Part shown: positions 28,426-37,407 of the stretch, piece by piece
Layout of the letters: the number at the start of each line of letters is the position of its first letter
Numbering within the stretch: the stretch's first letter is position 1
Assembly: GCF_004770155.1 (NCBI RefSeq)
Contig: NZ_RQFA01000079.1
Location: forward strand, 1 to 52,205
Reading direction: 5' to 3'
DNA from: Leptospira gomenensis
GTDB taxonomy: Bacteria; Spirochaetota; Leptospiria; Leptospirales; Leptospiraceae
DNA: 52,205 nucleotides
Program-made: the position numbers and the translations under genes
Notes under the pieces: generated by a model
Databases searched by the model: none
What the model was told of the DNA's origin: nothing
The model's input: only the letters and a program-made list of their open reading frames with translations

Positions 28426-29434
28426 ATTACAAAACAAGATCGACCTTAAAACGAAACCTCCCGGATCCCTCGGAATGTTGGAGGTTCTTGCGTTACAAAT
28501 CGGATCGATTCAAAATACGGATTCACCCGAATTGAAAGATCCCCATATCCTCGTTTTTGCAGGAGACCACGGATTGGCCAATTCTGGCGTCAGCGCGTTT
28601 CCCAAAGAAGTAACCTACCAAATGGTATTCAATTTTTTGAATGGAGGAGCGGCAATCAACGTGTTCTGCGCGCAAAACTCCATCCGATTGAAGGTGATCG
28701 ACGCCGGCGTGGATTTTTCCTTTCCTCTCGACTCGTTTTCCAAAAACCCCGATTTTATCAACGCAAAGGTCGGATTCGGCACCAGAAACATACTAATGGA
28801 ACCCGCCATGAGCCGCGAAGAATGCCAACAAGCCCTTCAAAGAGGGACCTGGGTATCGGAGGAAATCGTATCAAAAAATTGTAATATAATCGGATTCGGT
28901 GAAATGGGAATCGGAAACACTTCCTCCGCAAGTCTGATAACGGCGGCCTTACTGAACAAGAATCTCAAGGAGGTAACCGGGCGGGGAACCGGCTTGAACG
29001 ATCAGGGTTTCGAAAAGAAAAAAGTGATCTTAGAGGAATGTTATCTTAAATACAAAAATTCTTTCCACAACCCTTTCGACGTTCTTATGATTTTCGGAGG
29101 TTTCGAAATCGCGATGATGATCGGCGCTATGATCGATTCGGTGAAAAAAGGAAGAATCCTCTTGATCGACGGTTTTATAGCTTCTTCCGCGTTTTTGCTC
29201 GCGTCGAAAATGGAACCTTCCCTTAAAGACAATGCGGTCTTTTGTCATAAATCAGTCGAACCCGGCCACTCATATATATTAGAAGAATTTAATGTAAAAC
29301 CGATTCTGGATCTCGGTTTACGTTTAGGAGAAGGAACGGGTTGTGCGGTCGCGTATCCGATCGTAAAGTCTGCGGTTTCCTTTTTGAACGAAATGGCTTC
29401 CTTTGAAAGCGCCAAAGTGGATCGTAAACTTTGA
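28394..29434 (+). CDS. cobT: Nicotinate-nucleotide--dimethylbenzimidazole phosphoribosyltransferase
   Basis: 346 aa, full length for the family. CobT transfers the phosphoribosyl group of nicotinate mononucleotide to 5,6-dimethylbenzimidazole, giving alpha-ribazole phosphate for the lower ligand of B12. Visible signatures are [10 protein letters not shown] (21-30), [16 protein letters not shown] (55-70), [12 protein letters not shown] (169-180), GRGTGL (196-201), VEPGH (288-292) and RLGEGTG (310-316); the Glu in the last should correspond to the catalytic Glu of the Salmonella enzyme. The start is TTG at 28394, with AAGGA 8 bases upstream and a 32-base overlap with the transporter gene. It is followed by cobS with a TTGA overlap. 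Confidence 0.96.
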   Translation: MKTVEQELLTRLQNKIDLKTKPPGSLGMLEVLALQIGSIQNTDSPELKDPHILVFAGDHGLANSGVSAFPKEVTYQMVFNFLNGGAAINVFCAQNSIRLKVIDAGVDFSFPLDSFSKNPDFINAKVGFGTRNILMEPAMSREECQQALQRGTWVSEEIVSKNCNIIGFGEMGIGNTSSASLITAALLNKNLKEVTGRGTGLNDQGFEKKKVILEECYLKYKNSFHNPFDVLMIFGGFEIAMMIGAMIDSVKKGRILLIDGFIASSAFLLASKMEPSLKDNAVFCHKSVEPGHSYILEEFNVKPILDLGLRLGEGTGCAVAYPIVKSAVSFLNEMASFESAKVDRKL

Positions 29435-30234
29435 TATTTTCGACGTTACGGGAAGAGCTGAATCGTTTTTGCGCCTCTTTGATGTTCAACACTAGGTTGC
29501 CGATTCCGTTCTTTTATCTTTATTCCGAAGCTACGGTTTCCAGGTCTTCGCGTTATTTCCCTTTGATAGGCTGGATCGTATTCGCGGGTTCTTCGTTTTC
29601 CATCTACGGATTTTCCTTTTTGTTACCGCCGGAAATATCGGTGATTTTAGGAATGATCGTAAGCGTATTGATTACCGGAGGTTTTCACGAAGACGGATTA
29701 GCGGACGTATGCGACGCCTTCGGCGGCGGCTGGAACAAGGAAAAAATTCTCGAGATCATGAAGGATAGTCGGATCGGAACCTTCGGATCCTTAGGACTGA
29801 TCCTCGTTTTAGGTCTGAAATTCTATCTTCTCGTTCATCTGCTTCGTACTTCACCTTCGATTTTTCTTTTAACGACTTGGCTTGCGCACTCGATCAGTCG
29901 TTGGTTCGCGTTGTTATTGATGATGTTAATTCCTTATTCGCGGGACAACGATCTTTCCAAATCGAAACCTATGGTAAAAAAATTACCTCCTTCGGATTTT
30001 ATCGTTTCCGTTTTTTTCGGATGGCTTCCTGCGTTCTATTTACTGTTAAAAAATCAGGATCTTACTTCCAACGTACTCCTTGCAGTAGCGCTTTGTTTCG
30101 GAACGGTATTTTATCTTAGATATTATTTTAGAAAATGGATCGGCGGCTTTACCGGAGATTGCCTAGGTTTCACACAACAAACGACCGAACTGATGATCTA
30201 TCTAGGAATTTCCGTATCTTGGAACTTTATCTGA
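29431..30234 (+). CDS. cobS: Adenosylcobinamide-GDP ribazoletransferase (cobalamin synthase)
   Basis: 267 aa integral membrane enzyme. It joins adenosylcobinamide-GDP with alpha-ribazole (phosphate) to make adenosylcobalamin (phosphate). The family hallmark is clear: [16 protein letters not shown] then [12 protein letters not shown] (about residues 87-118), holding the Asp-rich metal site, plus TRLPIP and RYFPLIGW near the N-terminus and GDCLGFTQQ near the C-terminus. Several hydrophobic segments follow. It starts at a TTG (29431) that overlaps the cobT stop by 4 bases, so it is translationally coupled. No CobU/CobP kinase-guanylyltransferase gene, which makes its substrate, is in this window. 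Confidence 0.95.
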   Translation: MIFSTLREELNRFCASLMFNTRLPIPFFYLYSEATVSRSSRYFPLIGWIVFAGSSFSIYGFSFLLPPEISVILGMIVSVLITGGFHEDGLADVCDAFGGGWNKEKILEIMKDSRIGTFGSLGLILVLGLKFYLLVHLLRTSPSIFLLTTWLAHSISRWFALLLMMLIPYSRDNDLSKSKPMVKKLPPSDFIVSVFFGWLPAFYLLLKNQDLTSNVLLAVALCFGTVFYLRYYFRKWIGGFTGDCLGFTQQTTELMIYLGISVSWNFI

Positions 30235-30803
30235 TCAGACACACCGCTCCGGACGTTCCTACCGGGACTTGTTATGGAAGGACGGACGTACCGCTGGCTT
30301 CCTCGTATCGAACGGACATATCCGGCGTTATCTCCAAATTGAGGATAATCCCCGACAGGATTTATTCGAGTCCGAGCCTCCGATGTTCTCTTTTGGCGGA
30401 ATCAATAATCGAATCATTCGAAAATAAATTAGAATATTCTGATTTACTGATGGAGTTGAATTTCGGATCCTGGGAGGGAAAACTATGGTCTGAAATTCCC
30501 GAATCCGAATCGGTTTTTTGGACCGAAAACTTCGTCCAAGCCCAAACCCCCAACGGAGAAAGTTACGGACAACTTTTCGATCGTGTTTCGACCTTTTTAG
30601 AAAATAAACGAAACTTCCCCTCGGATGAAAAGATAGGTATCGTGACCCATGCCGGAGTGATTCGAAGTATTCTCTGCAAATATTTGAATCTTCCTTTGGA
30701 AACGGGATTCCGTTTCGAAGTCGGTTACGGATCGATCGGAAAACTAAAAATCGAGCGAAATGGGACAGAAGTTTCCGCCAAACTTATATTTTGGAATCTT
30801 TAA
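30219..30803 (+). CDS. cobC: Alpha-ribazole phosphatase-like histidine phosphatase
   Basis: I choose a TTG at 30219 (AGGA 11 bases upstream, 16-base overlap with cobS), giving 194 aa that begin directly with the catalytic LYLIRHTAP (His8). An ATG farther upstream at 30135 would add 28 residues lying wholly inside cobS and is unlikely. Other histidine-phosphatase features are the second arginine region (YSSPSLRC), the acidic ELNFGSWEG, and the distal VTHAGVIRS with the second catalytic His. CobC removes the 5' phosphate from alpha-ribazole phosphate or from cobalamin phosphate, closing the nucleotide-loop pathway with CobT and CobS. Family certain; the specific role rests on operon context. 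Confidence 0.88.
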   Translation: MELYLIRHTAPDVPTGTCYGRTDVPLASSYRTDISGVISKLRIIPDRIYSSPSLRCSLLAESIIESFENKLEYSDLLMELNFGSWEGKLWSEIPESESVFWTENFVQAQTPNGESYGQLFDRVSTFLENKRNFPSDEKIGIVTHAGVIRSILCKYLNLPLETGFRFEVGYGSIGKLKIERNGTEVSAKLIFWNL

Positions 30804-30928
30804 TCCGCGAAAAATACCGCGAACCAAATCGCCTAACCGATCTTAGTTTCCCTAAACCCTCTTTTCCTTTCCGAAAAAGAATCACACGACGAAAGATTTT
30901 TAGGAATCGACCGATAACAAGTATTAGT

Positions 30929-31960
30929 ATGCGCGTCGGTTCAAAACGTCTATTTATCGTACTGGTATATTTTGCGATCGCGGGATTCCCTTCCGCTTCG
31001 GAAACGAAAAAAAGTTCCAAGTTATTCATCGTGGACGCGTCGGGTTCCATGAACGAATATTTGGGAATCTATCAGAAAATGCACCTCGCCAAAAAGCACG
31101 TTAGCCGATACATTGCCTCCTTGCCTGCCGAAACCGAAATCGGTTTTTTAGCATATGGAAACCGTATTCCGGGATGTTCCTCTTCCAGACTTTATCATCC
31201 TTTAGAACCGGAAAACCGCAAAGACTTTAAGAATCGTCTTTTCGGATTAACACCTTCCGGAGCCACTCCGTTGGCGGAATCGATCCGCATAGCTGGAACG
31301 ATTGCCGCAGGAAAAAAAGAAAAAGTGGAAATCATATTGGTAACGGACGGAGTGGAAAGTTGTTACGGAGATCCTAAGAAGGAACTCCAGACGTTGAAAA
31401 AACAAAAAATCCCGTTCCGATTCCACATATTAGGATTGGGTCTTAAGTCGAACGAGGAACAACAGATGAAAATTCTTTCCGAAGAAGGAGGAGGAAGATA
31501 CTTCGGAATAGAAGACGACTCTTCGTTTCATATCGCCTTGGATTCCTTAAACGAAAACGAAAGCACCGCATTTTCGCAGACGAAGGAGACGTTCAAGGAT
31601 CGGAAACGCGGTATGATCTGGTTCGAGAAGATCGATAAAGAACTGGAAACCGAATCAAAAATATCTTATACGATCGAGTTCGGTTTTAAAACCGGTGCGG
31701 ATAAATATTCGAAAAATTGCATAATCTTGAATTTAAAAAACTCATCCGGAAAAACGGGCGCCGTACTGGGATCGAAACGAATCAGTTCGCCCGAAAGTAT
31801 AATCGTAAATCAAAGTTCCTGTTTCGATCTTTCGGAAAGTAAGGGAAAATTCACTCTCGAAATCCCCAAACAAAACGGATTATCGGGGGTTTTGGAGCTT
31901 TGGGATATGACCGAAGTCCCCTCTCCTTTGGACGTCACCGAAGAAGAGGAGTTACGTTAG
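30929..31960 (+). CDS. Exported von Willebrand factor A domain protein
   Basis: 343 aa from the ATG at 30929. This start is chosen because a signal peptide (RLFIVLVYFAIAGFPSAS) follows directly, whereas the frame upstream is poor and runs back into cobC. The VWA domain has an intact metal site (MIDAS): DASGS (36-40), the Thr in SGATPL (about 113) and TDG (139-141). A helix-rich 'G.A...G' stretch and a beta-rich C-terminal domain of about 130 residues follow, ending in an acidic tail. VWA proteins bind protein partners through the chelated metal. It is 125 bases after cobC on the same strand, so it may or may not belong to the B12 operon. The partner is unknown. Confidence 0.87.
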   Translation: MRVGSKRLFIVLVYFAIAGFPSASETKKSSKLFIVDASGSMNEYLGIYQKMHLAKKHVSRYIASLPAETEIGFLAYGNRIPGCSSSRLYHPLEPENRKDFKNRLFGLTPSGATPLAESIRIAGTIAAGKKEKVEIILVTDGVESCYGDPKKELQTLKKQKIPFRFHILGLGLKSNEEQQMKILSEEGGGRYFGIEDDSSFHIALDSLNENESTAFSQTKETFKDRKRGMIWFEKIDKELETESKISYTIEFGFKTGADKYSKNCIILNLKNSSGKTGAVLGSKRISSPESIIVNQSSCFDLSESKGKFTLEIPKQNGLSGVLELWDMTEVPSPLDVTEEEELR

Positions 31961-31963
31961 ACG

Positions 31964-33682
31964 TCACAGGTGAAGATCGAATTCCGCGGGAAAACTTACC
32001 TTATACTTCAGTTTGATTTCCTGTTTTTTATTCGGCGAAAGTTCGATTTTCCATTCCAAGATTCCAGAATCCTTCCGTATTTCCGTATAACCAGGAGTCG
32101 TTCCGGGATCGACGCTGATGCGCACGGTCTCCACGCCGGAAACCGGAATCGACTCCTGAAACGAAAGCGTCCTGGTTTCTTTCCCGAAATTTTCCAACTC
32201 AACTCGGATCGATTTTTCGATCACCTTAGTTCCGGACAGAAGTCCTTCCTTCGTTTGATTGGATTCTTTTCTGTATACCGCACGGATTTCGTTTTCGGAC
32301 CCGAAAGAAATTTCCGCTTTTTCACCCGGACTGATATAACCGAAATTCGACGTCCCCACCATTCCCGCTTGTCTAAAAACCGCGGCTTCTCCGGGTAGAA
32401 TGGGAAACTCGGAAAGGTTCTTAAAACTACCTCGAATGAGCGGATAACGTTTCAAATGAGGTACGTAGAACGCGCTAAAGACGCCGTCCGTTTTGAAAGT
32501 GGAGAGGGAAAGTTTTTTCGATTCCTTTCTCGAAGGTAGCGTGACCGGCTTGGAATAACGGAATAAAAATCCGCTTCCGGATTCCTCGCTTTTACCCGGA
32601 TTAGGGTCCGTATTCGCTTCCGGAGATTCTACTTCGACGGAGTTTCCGACTTCGTTAGTCGCGCTCTGATTTTGAACCGCGATTAAACCGTCCTTGTCGG
32701 CCTGTTTTTTCTGATCGTACAATCTTTGGCTGGTCAATCGAGGTCTTCTTCCGCTGACGTCCGGACTGGATGTAGATAAGAGAAGATTAATATTGTTCCA
32801 ATCTTCCCCGCTTTCTTGGACAATCTCGGCCAAATATTCGAAGTCTATCTTCTCTCTACCTTCCATTCGAACGGAGTAGAAAGGCTTCCAGGAGACTCCG
32901 CCGGTTTGATAAGTTAAATTAAGTTTAGCCTCTTGTTTTTCGGAACCCGCAAAACTCACCAGCACCTTCGTTAACCTCGAGGATTTTTCGGACAAAGAAA
33001 GAATGATATCCAGTTTGTCTTTAAGATCGGAAAGTTTTTTATGAAGATCCTTGATAGATCTGTGAACTTCTTTGGAAGAAGCCAAAGCGGCGTGAATCGA
33101 ATTACGATTATTTAAAATAGATTGAAACCATTTCTTGGACTCGGATTCGTTCTTTCGATAAAACAGATTCCGGGAAATCATATCCGCAAGTTTAAACCTA
33201 GTATCGGTCAGGATTTTCTTAAGATTCCTCAGATTGGAATCCTTGCTTTCATATCCTTCGATTTCCTTTTCCACGACTCGGATTTGTTTTTGTAATTCCA
33301 AAGCCTCCACGTTGTGGATGATTGCGCCGGTTTCTATCCAAGTACTTGATCCGACCACCGATGCGCCCGCGAGTTCCACGGAGGCGACTAAGGATTCGTC
33401 CTTAAGCTGAACCGGAAGATTACGAATCAATAATTCGTTAACTCCCGGTTCGAGATTGATTTTCCCAGATCGTAACACTCCGGCGGAGGATTCGTATAAG
33501 GTCACGTCCTGAACCTTTAATTCCACCTCCTTCCCGAAAAGCGAAAACGCGAGGAACAAAAAGAAAAACACGAAGAAAGTTCCCTTTCCGCGGTGAGTTA
33601 CGAAACTGCGATTTTTTAAGGTTCGTTTTCCCCGAACCTCAATGATAAATTCGATAACGTTTTTAGTAAAAATAACCATCAT
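31964..33682 (-). CDS. MuiA-family (DUF4139/DUF4140) exported protein, copy 2
   Basis: 572 aa from the ATG at 33682, which follows the upstream stop by one base and has GGGAGG 8 bases before it; a GTG at 33700 would place that site inside the coding region. A long N-terminus leads to a hydrophobic signal (VFFFLFLAFSLFG). The N-terminal DUF4140-type domain (VQDVTLYESSAGVLRSG, LLIRNLPVQL) is followed by a coiled coil (about residues 120-220) and a DUF4139-type beta domain (WKPFYSVRMEG, then SGEDWNNINLLLSTSSPD). Members are called 'mucoidy inhibitor A' after a Thermus-type annotation; the molecular function is not established. It is tandem with its longer paralogue at 33684-35798 and convergent with the VWA gene, with only 3 bases between stops. 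Confidence 0.85.
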   Translation of the reverse strand: MMVIFTKNVIEFIIEVRGKRTLKNRSFVTHRGKGTFFVFFFLFLAFSLFGKEVELKVQDVTLYESSAGVLRSGKINLEPGVNELLIRNLPVQLKDESLVASVELAGASVVGSSTWIETGAIIHNVEALELQKQIRVVEKEIEGYESKDSNLRNLKKILTDTRFKLADMISRNLFYRKNESESKKWFQSILNNRNSIHAALASSKEVHRSIKDLHKKLSDLKDKLDIILSLSEKSSRLTKVLVSFAGSEKQEAKLNLTYQTGGVSWKPFYSVRMEGREKIDFEYLAEIVQESGEDWNNINLLLSTSSPDVSGRRPRLTSQRLYDQKKQADKDGLIAVQNQSATNEVGNSVEVESPEANTDPNPGKSEESGSGFLFRYSKPVTLPSRKESKKLSLSTFKTDGVFSAFYVPHLKRYPLIRGSFKNLSEFPILPGEAAVFRQAGMVGTSNFGYISPGEKAEISFGSENEIRAVYRKESNQTKEGLLSGTKVIEKSIRVELENFGKETRTLSFQESIPVSGVETVRISVDPGTTPGYTEIRKDSGILEWKIELSPNKKQEIKLKYKVSFPAEFDLHL

Positions 33683-33683
33683 C

Positions 33684-35798
33684 TTAATAACCTCCCGCAC
33701 CGGGCGTTCTGATAAGTCTGTTTTCGGACGGATAACTTATCGAATATTCATATTCTATAATCTTCTTTCCTCCCGGAGGAAGATCAGTTTTATAAGTTAA
33801 AATTCCTTCCTCGTTCTTTTCCGGAACGTCCTTACCCGCTTCGAACCTGATCTCCACGCTGTCGTCCACCGTATAAGGAATACGATCGATCAAAGTAATC
33901 GCAGTGTTTCTTTTTTTACGATTCCGAATCTCCAAACTTACCTTGTATTTGATTTTAGTGCGCGATGAAATCACACCTTCCTTTTGTTCGAAGGAAGTTT
34001 CCCGACGTGCAACCGTGATGTCTCGATCCTGTCCGAGTTCCATTCGAATCGCTTCTCCCGGTTTACTCACCCCCAACACCGTGTTTCCCAAAAGTGTATT
34101 ACCGGAAAAAACCTCCATCGGTCCGGCTAACAGCGGTTCGCCGTCCGTATTCGCGGATTCAACGGTGAGATAAGCGCCCGGTCCCGCGACGGGCGAAGCC
34201 GCATAACCGGGAATCAAGGACAGGGATTTCTTCTTTAGAAAAACCTTATTTAGCGATCTGTCCGAAGGAATCGTTTCCGAAATTCCGGAAGAATATTGGT
34301 AATCGAAACCCTCTAAGGGAGAAGGAGGAATCAAACCTCCCGGGACCTTTTGAGAGGAAGAAATCAAACTTCCTTTTCGCAACAGATCTTCCGTATAAGT
34401 TTCCAGAGAATTCAATTCCTTCCGCGAGAAATCCGAAAGTTTGGAGAATTTTTTCAACGCCTCTTGTCCGTAGTAGTTTGCCTGATCGTATTGACCGTTC
34501 TTAAAGTTATATTGCTGATTAGCCAGATCGTTTTTAAGCTGATTGAGATTCTCTTCGGTTCTCAAGGAGTTGGCTCGATTGTTATAGTTCTGCTCGATGA
34601 TTTGTCTTGATTGTTCCATAGGAGCGGGCGAAGGTTTACCCATAACAACCCCGCTTTGAGCATACCCGTCCGCTTTGGAAGGATATGCGCGTTTGTTTTT
34701 TTTCTTAGCCTCTTCTTTGGTTTTTTCCCGAGCCGTTCCTGCGGAAATATTGGAATCGTCGTTGCGAAGGCGTTCTTCGTCGTTAGCCGCCGTTTCAGCT
34801 TGAACCTTAAGATCGTCCACGGAGGATTGTGTTTGAATTCTCCATTCCCGAACGACGGGAAGATCGATATCGAGATCCGGATTGGAAGCGGTAAAAAATA
34901 ATTTTACTTTTTCCCAATCCTCTCCCGTATCGTTGCGAACCAAGGCGAACCATCTCAACTCGCCGCTCTTAGATTCGTCGGTAAGTTGCAGCGAATAACG
35001 GGGAAACCAACTCGCACCGGGAATCAGATATTTGTATTCAACCAACGCTTCGGATTCTTCATCGGATTCCGTTTCAAGATAAAGTTCTTTTTTTCGTTTG
35101 GATTCCAATCTCCCGAGATGATCCAACCGAGCATCGACGACCAAACCTTCCTCCCGCACTTGATCCAAGATCTCCAATTTCTTTTGTCTAACAGCGGATA
35201 ATTGTTGAAGATGCTCCTGATATTGTTTTTGAAAGCCGGACAAAAATTCCGGATCGGCTACGTCTTCCTGGTGAAACTGATCCCCTCGGAGCACGGGAGA
35301 AATTTTTACGATGGACTTTTCTTCTTCGATCAATTCCTGAATTTCGTTGCTCAACAATTCGATCTGATCGTTTAAAGTTTCCTGTCGTTTTAGCAAGGTT
35401 GCGATCTCTTTCGTCCTCGCTTTTCTTTGTACGGAAATTTTTCCCCGAATTCCGCGGATCTTGATCTTACCGGAAGAATCCGGAAAGCGGACGGAAATCG
35501 TTCTTTCCGAAACCTGTTCCGGAATCTCTCCGATAAAAACCTCCGAACTTCCCGCTTTAATTTTCGTTCTTAAGCTGCGAGTCACATACGCGAAGCTGGA
35601 GTAAAGGACGACGGATTGGATTCTGGAACGGTCCGTTTTTTCTGGACCGGAAGTGAGGGCGGCGGAAACTCCGGCCGATGGATCTGCTCCCTCATCCTCT
35701 TCCTGACTTTGGATGGGATGTAGAAGAATCGAAGAGCTAATCAAAAAAATCGGAAATAATTTTTTTTCTAATTTAAGCGTAAAAAGGGAACGTAACAT
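33684..35798 (-). CDS. MuiA-family (DUF4139/DUF4140) exported protein, copy 1
   Basis: 704 aa with an N-terminal signal (KLFPIFLISSSILLHPIQS), then an N-terminal DUF4140-like domain (IQSVVLYSSFAYVTRS, EVFIGEIPEQV), a long coiled coil (about 125-225), and a DUF4139-like domain (YLIPGASWFPRYSLQL, NDTGEDWEKVKLFFTASNPD). Compared with copy 2 it carries an extra Asn/Gln-rich insert of about 150 residues between the DUF4139 halves, including a TPR-like stretch (FKNGQYDQANYYGQEAL). The C-terminus (PPGGKKIIEYEYSISYP) matches the end of copy 2 (ELSPNKKQEIKLKYKVSFP). The pair looks like an old duplication whose products may form one envelope complex; that is inference. Confidence 0.87.
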   Translation of the reverse strand: MLRSLFTLKLEKKLFPIFLISSSILLHPIQSQEEDEGADPSAGVSAALTSGPEKTDRSRIQSVVLYSSFAYVTRSLRTKIKAGSSEVFIGEIPEQVSERTISVRFPDSSGKIKIRGIRGKISVQRKARTKEIATLLKRQETLNDQIELLSNEIQELIEEEKSIVKISPVLRGDQFHQEDVADPEFLSGFQKQYQEHLQQLSAVRQKKLEILDQVREEGLVVDARLDHLGRLESKRKKELYLETESDEESEALVEYKYLIPGASWFPRYSLQLTDESKSGELRWFALVRNDTGEDWEKVKLFFTASNPDLDIDLPVVREWRIQTQSSVDDLKVQAETAANDEERLRNDDSNISAGTAREKTKEEAKKKNKRAYPSKADGYAQSGVVMGKPSPAPMEQSRQIIEQNYNNRANSLRTEENLNQLKNDLANQQYNFKNGQYDQANYYGQEALKKFSKLSDFSRKELNSLETYTEDLLRKGSLISSSQKVPGGLIPPSPLEGFDYQYSSGISETIPSDRSLNKVFLKKKSLSLIPGYAASPVAGPGAYLTVESANTDGEPLLAGPMEVFSGNTLLGNTVLGVSKPGEAIRMELGQDRDITVARRETSFEQKEGVISSRTKIKYKVSLEIRNRKKRNTAITLIDRIPYTVDDSVEIRFEAGKDVPEKNEEGILTYKTDLPPGGKKIIEYEYSISYPSENRLIRTPGAGGY

Positions 35799-35893
35799 AC
35801 GACTTCATCTCCAGGAAACCGGGTCTCTTTCTTCACGAAAGAAACTCCGGTTCCCGAGTCGGGTCAACCGTTTTCCCGATCGAAGGAAGAGGT

Positions 35894-37195
35894 CTAAAAT
35901 GTGCTTTGTGTTCGGGTTTTTCGACCGCTAACGCTGAAGAATCGTTTCTGACTGATTAAGAAACCGCCCAAAATTCCGAGGGAAACGATCGATCCGATTT
36001 GCAGAATTCGGGGAAGTGCGACGATCCACTCCCGGCTCAAAACGACTTGGAGTTTTTCTACTCCGTTAAAGTCCATCGGAAACAGGAATGAAATTAGAAC
36101 GATGGAACTCATCCTCACGATTTCGGAAATCAGCCCGCTCGTTTTAGTTTCGAAAATCGCACCGATGTTCCAGAAAGTCCAGAGGATATAAAAGCCCAAA
36201 ACGGACATTTCCAACAGAGGAAGTTCCTTCTTAAACTCTATGTAAATCATAGAACCTCCGACTCCGAGAACGAATTGAACCGCGGAGTAAGTCATCAAAC
36301 TTGGTGGAATTTCAGTATTAAATTTTTTGTATGTTTTTTTATCGATTTCGGGGGGAGCTTTAAATTCTCCGATATCTGCAGGAACCCAACCCGGAGGTTT
36401 GAACCAAACGGCGATTTTGTCCCTCCAACGTTTCGTTCTCCAGGATATTCCGAACAACTCTTCGAAGTGATGTATTTGTGCGTGAACGGGGTTCCACGTC
36501 TGAAGCGGCTTTACGATTCCGTAAATCGGTTCGTCTTCTTCTTCGATGAAGGTACCCAGCATACGATCCCAGATCGAGAAGGTTCCTGCGTAGTTTTTAT
36601 CGATGTATTTAGGATTGCGTGCGTGATGAACCCTGTGCTGAGAAGGTGTATTCAGAACGTATTCTAAAATACCTAATTTACCGATCAAACGGGTATGAAT
36701 CCAAAATTGATAAGCGAAATTGATTTGGATACAAAGAACGAACATCAACGGAGAAAATCCGATCACGGCCAAAGGAAGATAAAACGGAAGCGAGAATAGA
36801 TTTTGAAAGACGCCTTGTCGCAGCGCGACCGTATAATTATAATCCTCGCTTTGATGATGTGCGACGTGCGACGCCCAGAAAACGTTGATTTCGTGTCCGA
36901 ATCTATGATACCAATAATAGAAAAAATCGGCTAACACGTAGCAGGCGATCCACCCCAAAACGGAAGTATTCGATATTTGGAAAATTCCAAAATTCTTATA
37001 TACCCAAGCGTAGATCGATACGAGTCCGACCGTGACGAAAACGGCGAACACCTGCATATAAATTCCCGCCGTCAGATTGCTTACGGAATCCTTAAAACGA
37101 TAAACCGGCTTTTTGATCGCATATCCGGTGACCAGTTCGATCGCTAATAGTACGAAAAAGACGGGTGTTATCAACTCGATCAAATTTTTTTCCAT
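35894..37195 (-). CDS. Sterol desaturase / fatty acid hydroxylase superfamily membrane protein
   Basis: 433 aa from the ATG at 37195, which has AGGA about 9 bases upstream; 21 more in-frame codons precede it but lack a hydrophobic or conserved look. There are about seven hydrophobic segments. The three His boxes of the diiron superfamily are intact: HRFGH (97-101), HVAHH (110-114) and HRVHH (187-191). The segment around the boxes, with NPKYIDKNYAGTFSIWDRMLGTF, is closest to the alkylglycerol-monooxygenase-like branch. Such enzymes hydroxylate or desaturate lipid chains, or cleave ether lipids, with O2; the substrate here is unknown. The extra C-terminal membrane portion (about 300-420) is longer than in minimal members. 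Confidence 0.92.
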   Translation of the reverse strand: MEKNLIELITPVFFVLLAIELVTGYAIKKPVYRFKDSVSNLTAGIYMQVFAVFVTVGLVSIYAWVYKNFGIFQISNTSVLGWIACYVLADFFYYWYHRFGHEINVFWASHVAHHQSEDYNYTVALRQGVFQNLFSLPFYLPLAVIGFSPLMFVLCIQINFAYQFWIHTRLIGKLGILEYVLNTPSQHRVHHARNPKYIDKNYAGTFSIWDRMLGTFIEEEDEPIYGIVKPLQTWNPVHAQIHHFEELFGISWRTKRWRDKIAVWFKPPGWVPADIGEFKAPPEIDKKTYKKFNTEIPPSLMTYSAVQFVLGVGGSMIYIEFKKELPLLEMSVLGFYILWTFWNIGAIFETKTSGLISEIVRMSSIVLISFLFPMDFNGVEKLQVVLSREWIVALPRILQIGSIVSLGILGGFLISQKRFFSVSGRKTRTQSTF

Positions 37196-37407
37196 ATTCG
37201 CTTTTCCTATTTGATATTTGCAAAAGGTCGATTTTGTCCGGAGTTCCGACCAAACCAAAACTACTCAACAAAACCCGACTTCTTCCCCAAAATTTGCTCT
37301 GTAGCGAACGCTCGTGTCAACAAAAAAGGACCTCTTTTAAAAAACTTGGAATATCGGACGTTACGAATAAATCCACTTTTTTATAACTTGGGAGCATTCA
37401 TTGGAAT

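Noticed and set aside
30135..30218. Upstream ATG extension of cobC
   Set aside because: The added 28 residues lie inside cobS in another frame and are Arg-rich; the TTG at 30219 starts right at the conserved RHTAP strand with AGGA upstream.
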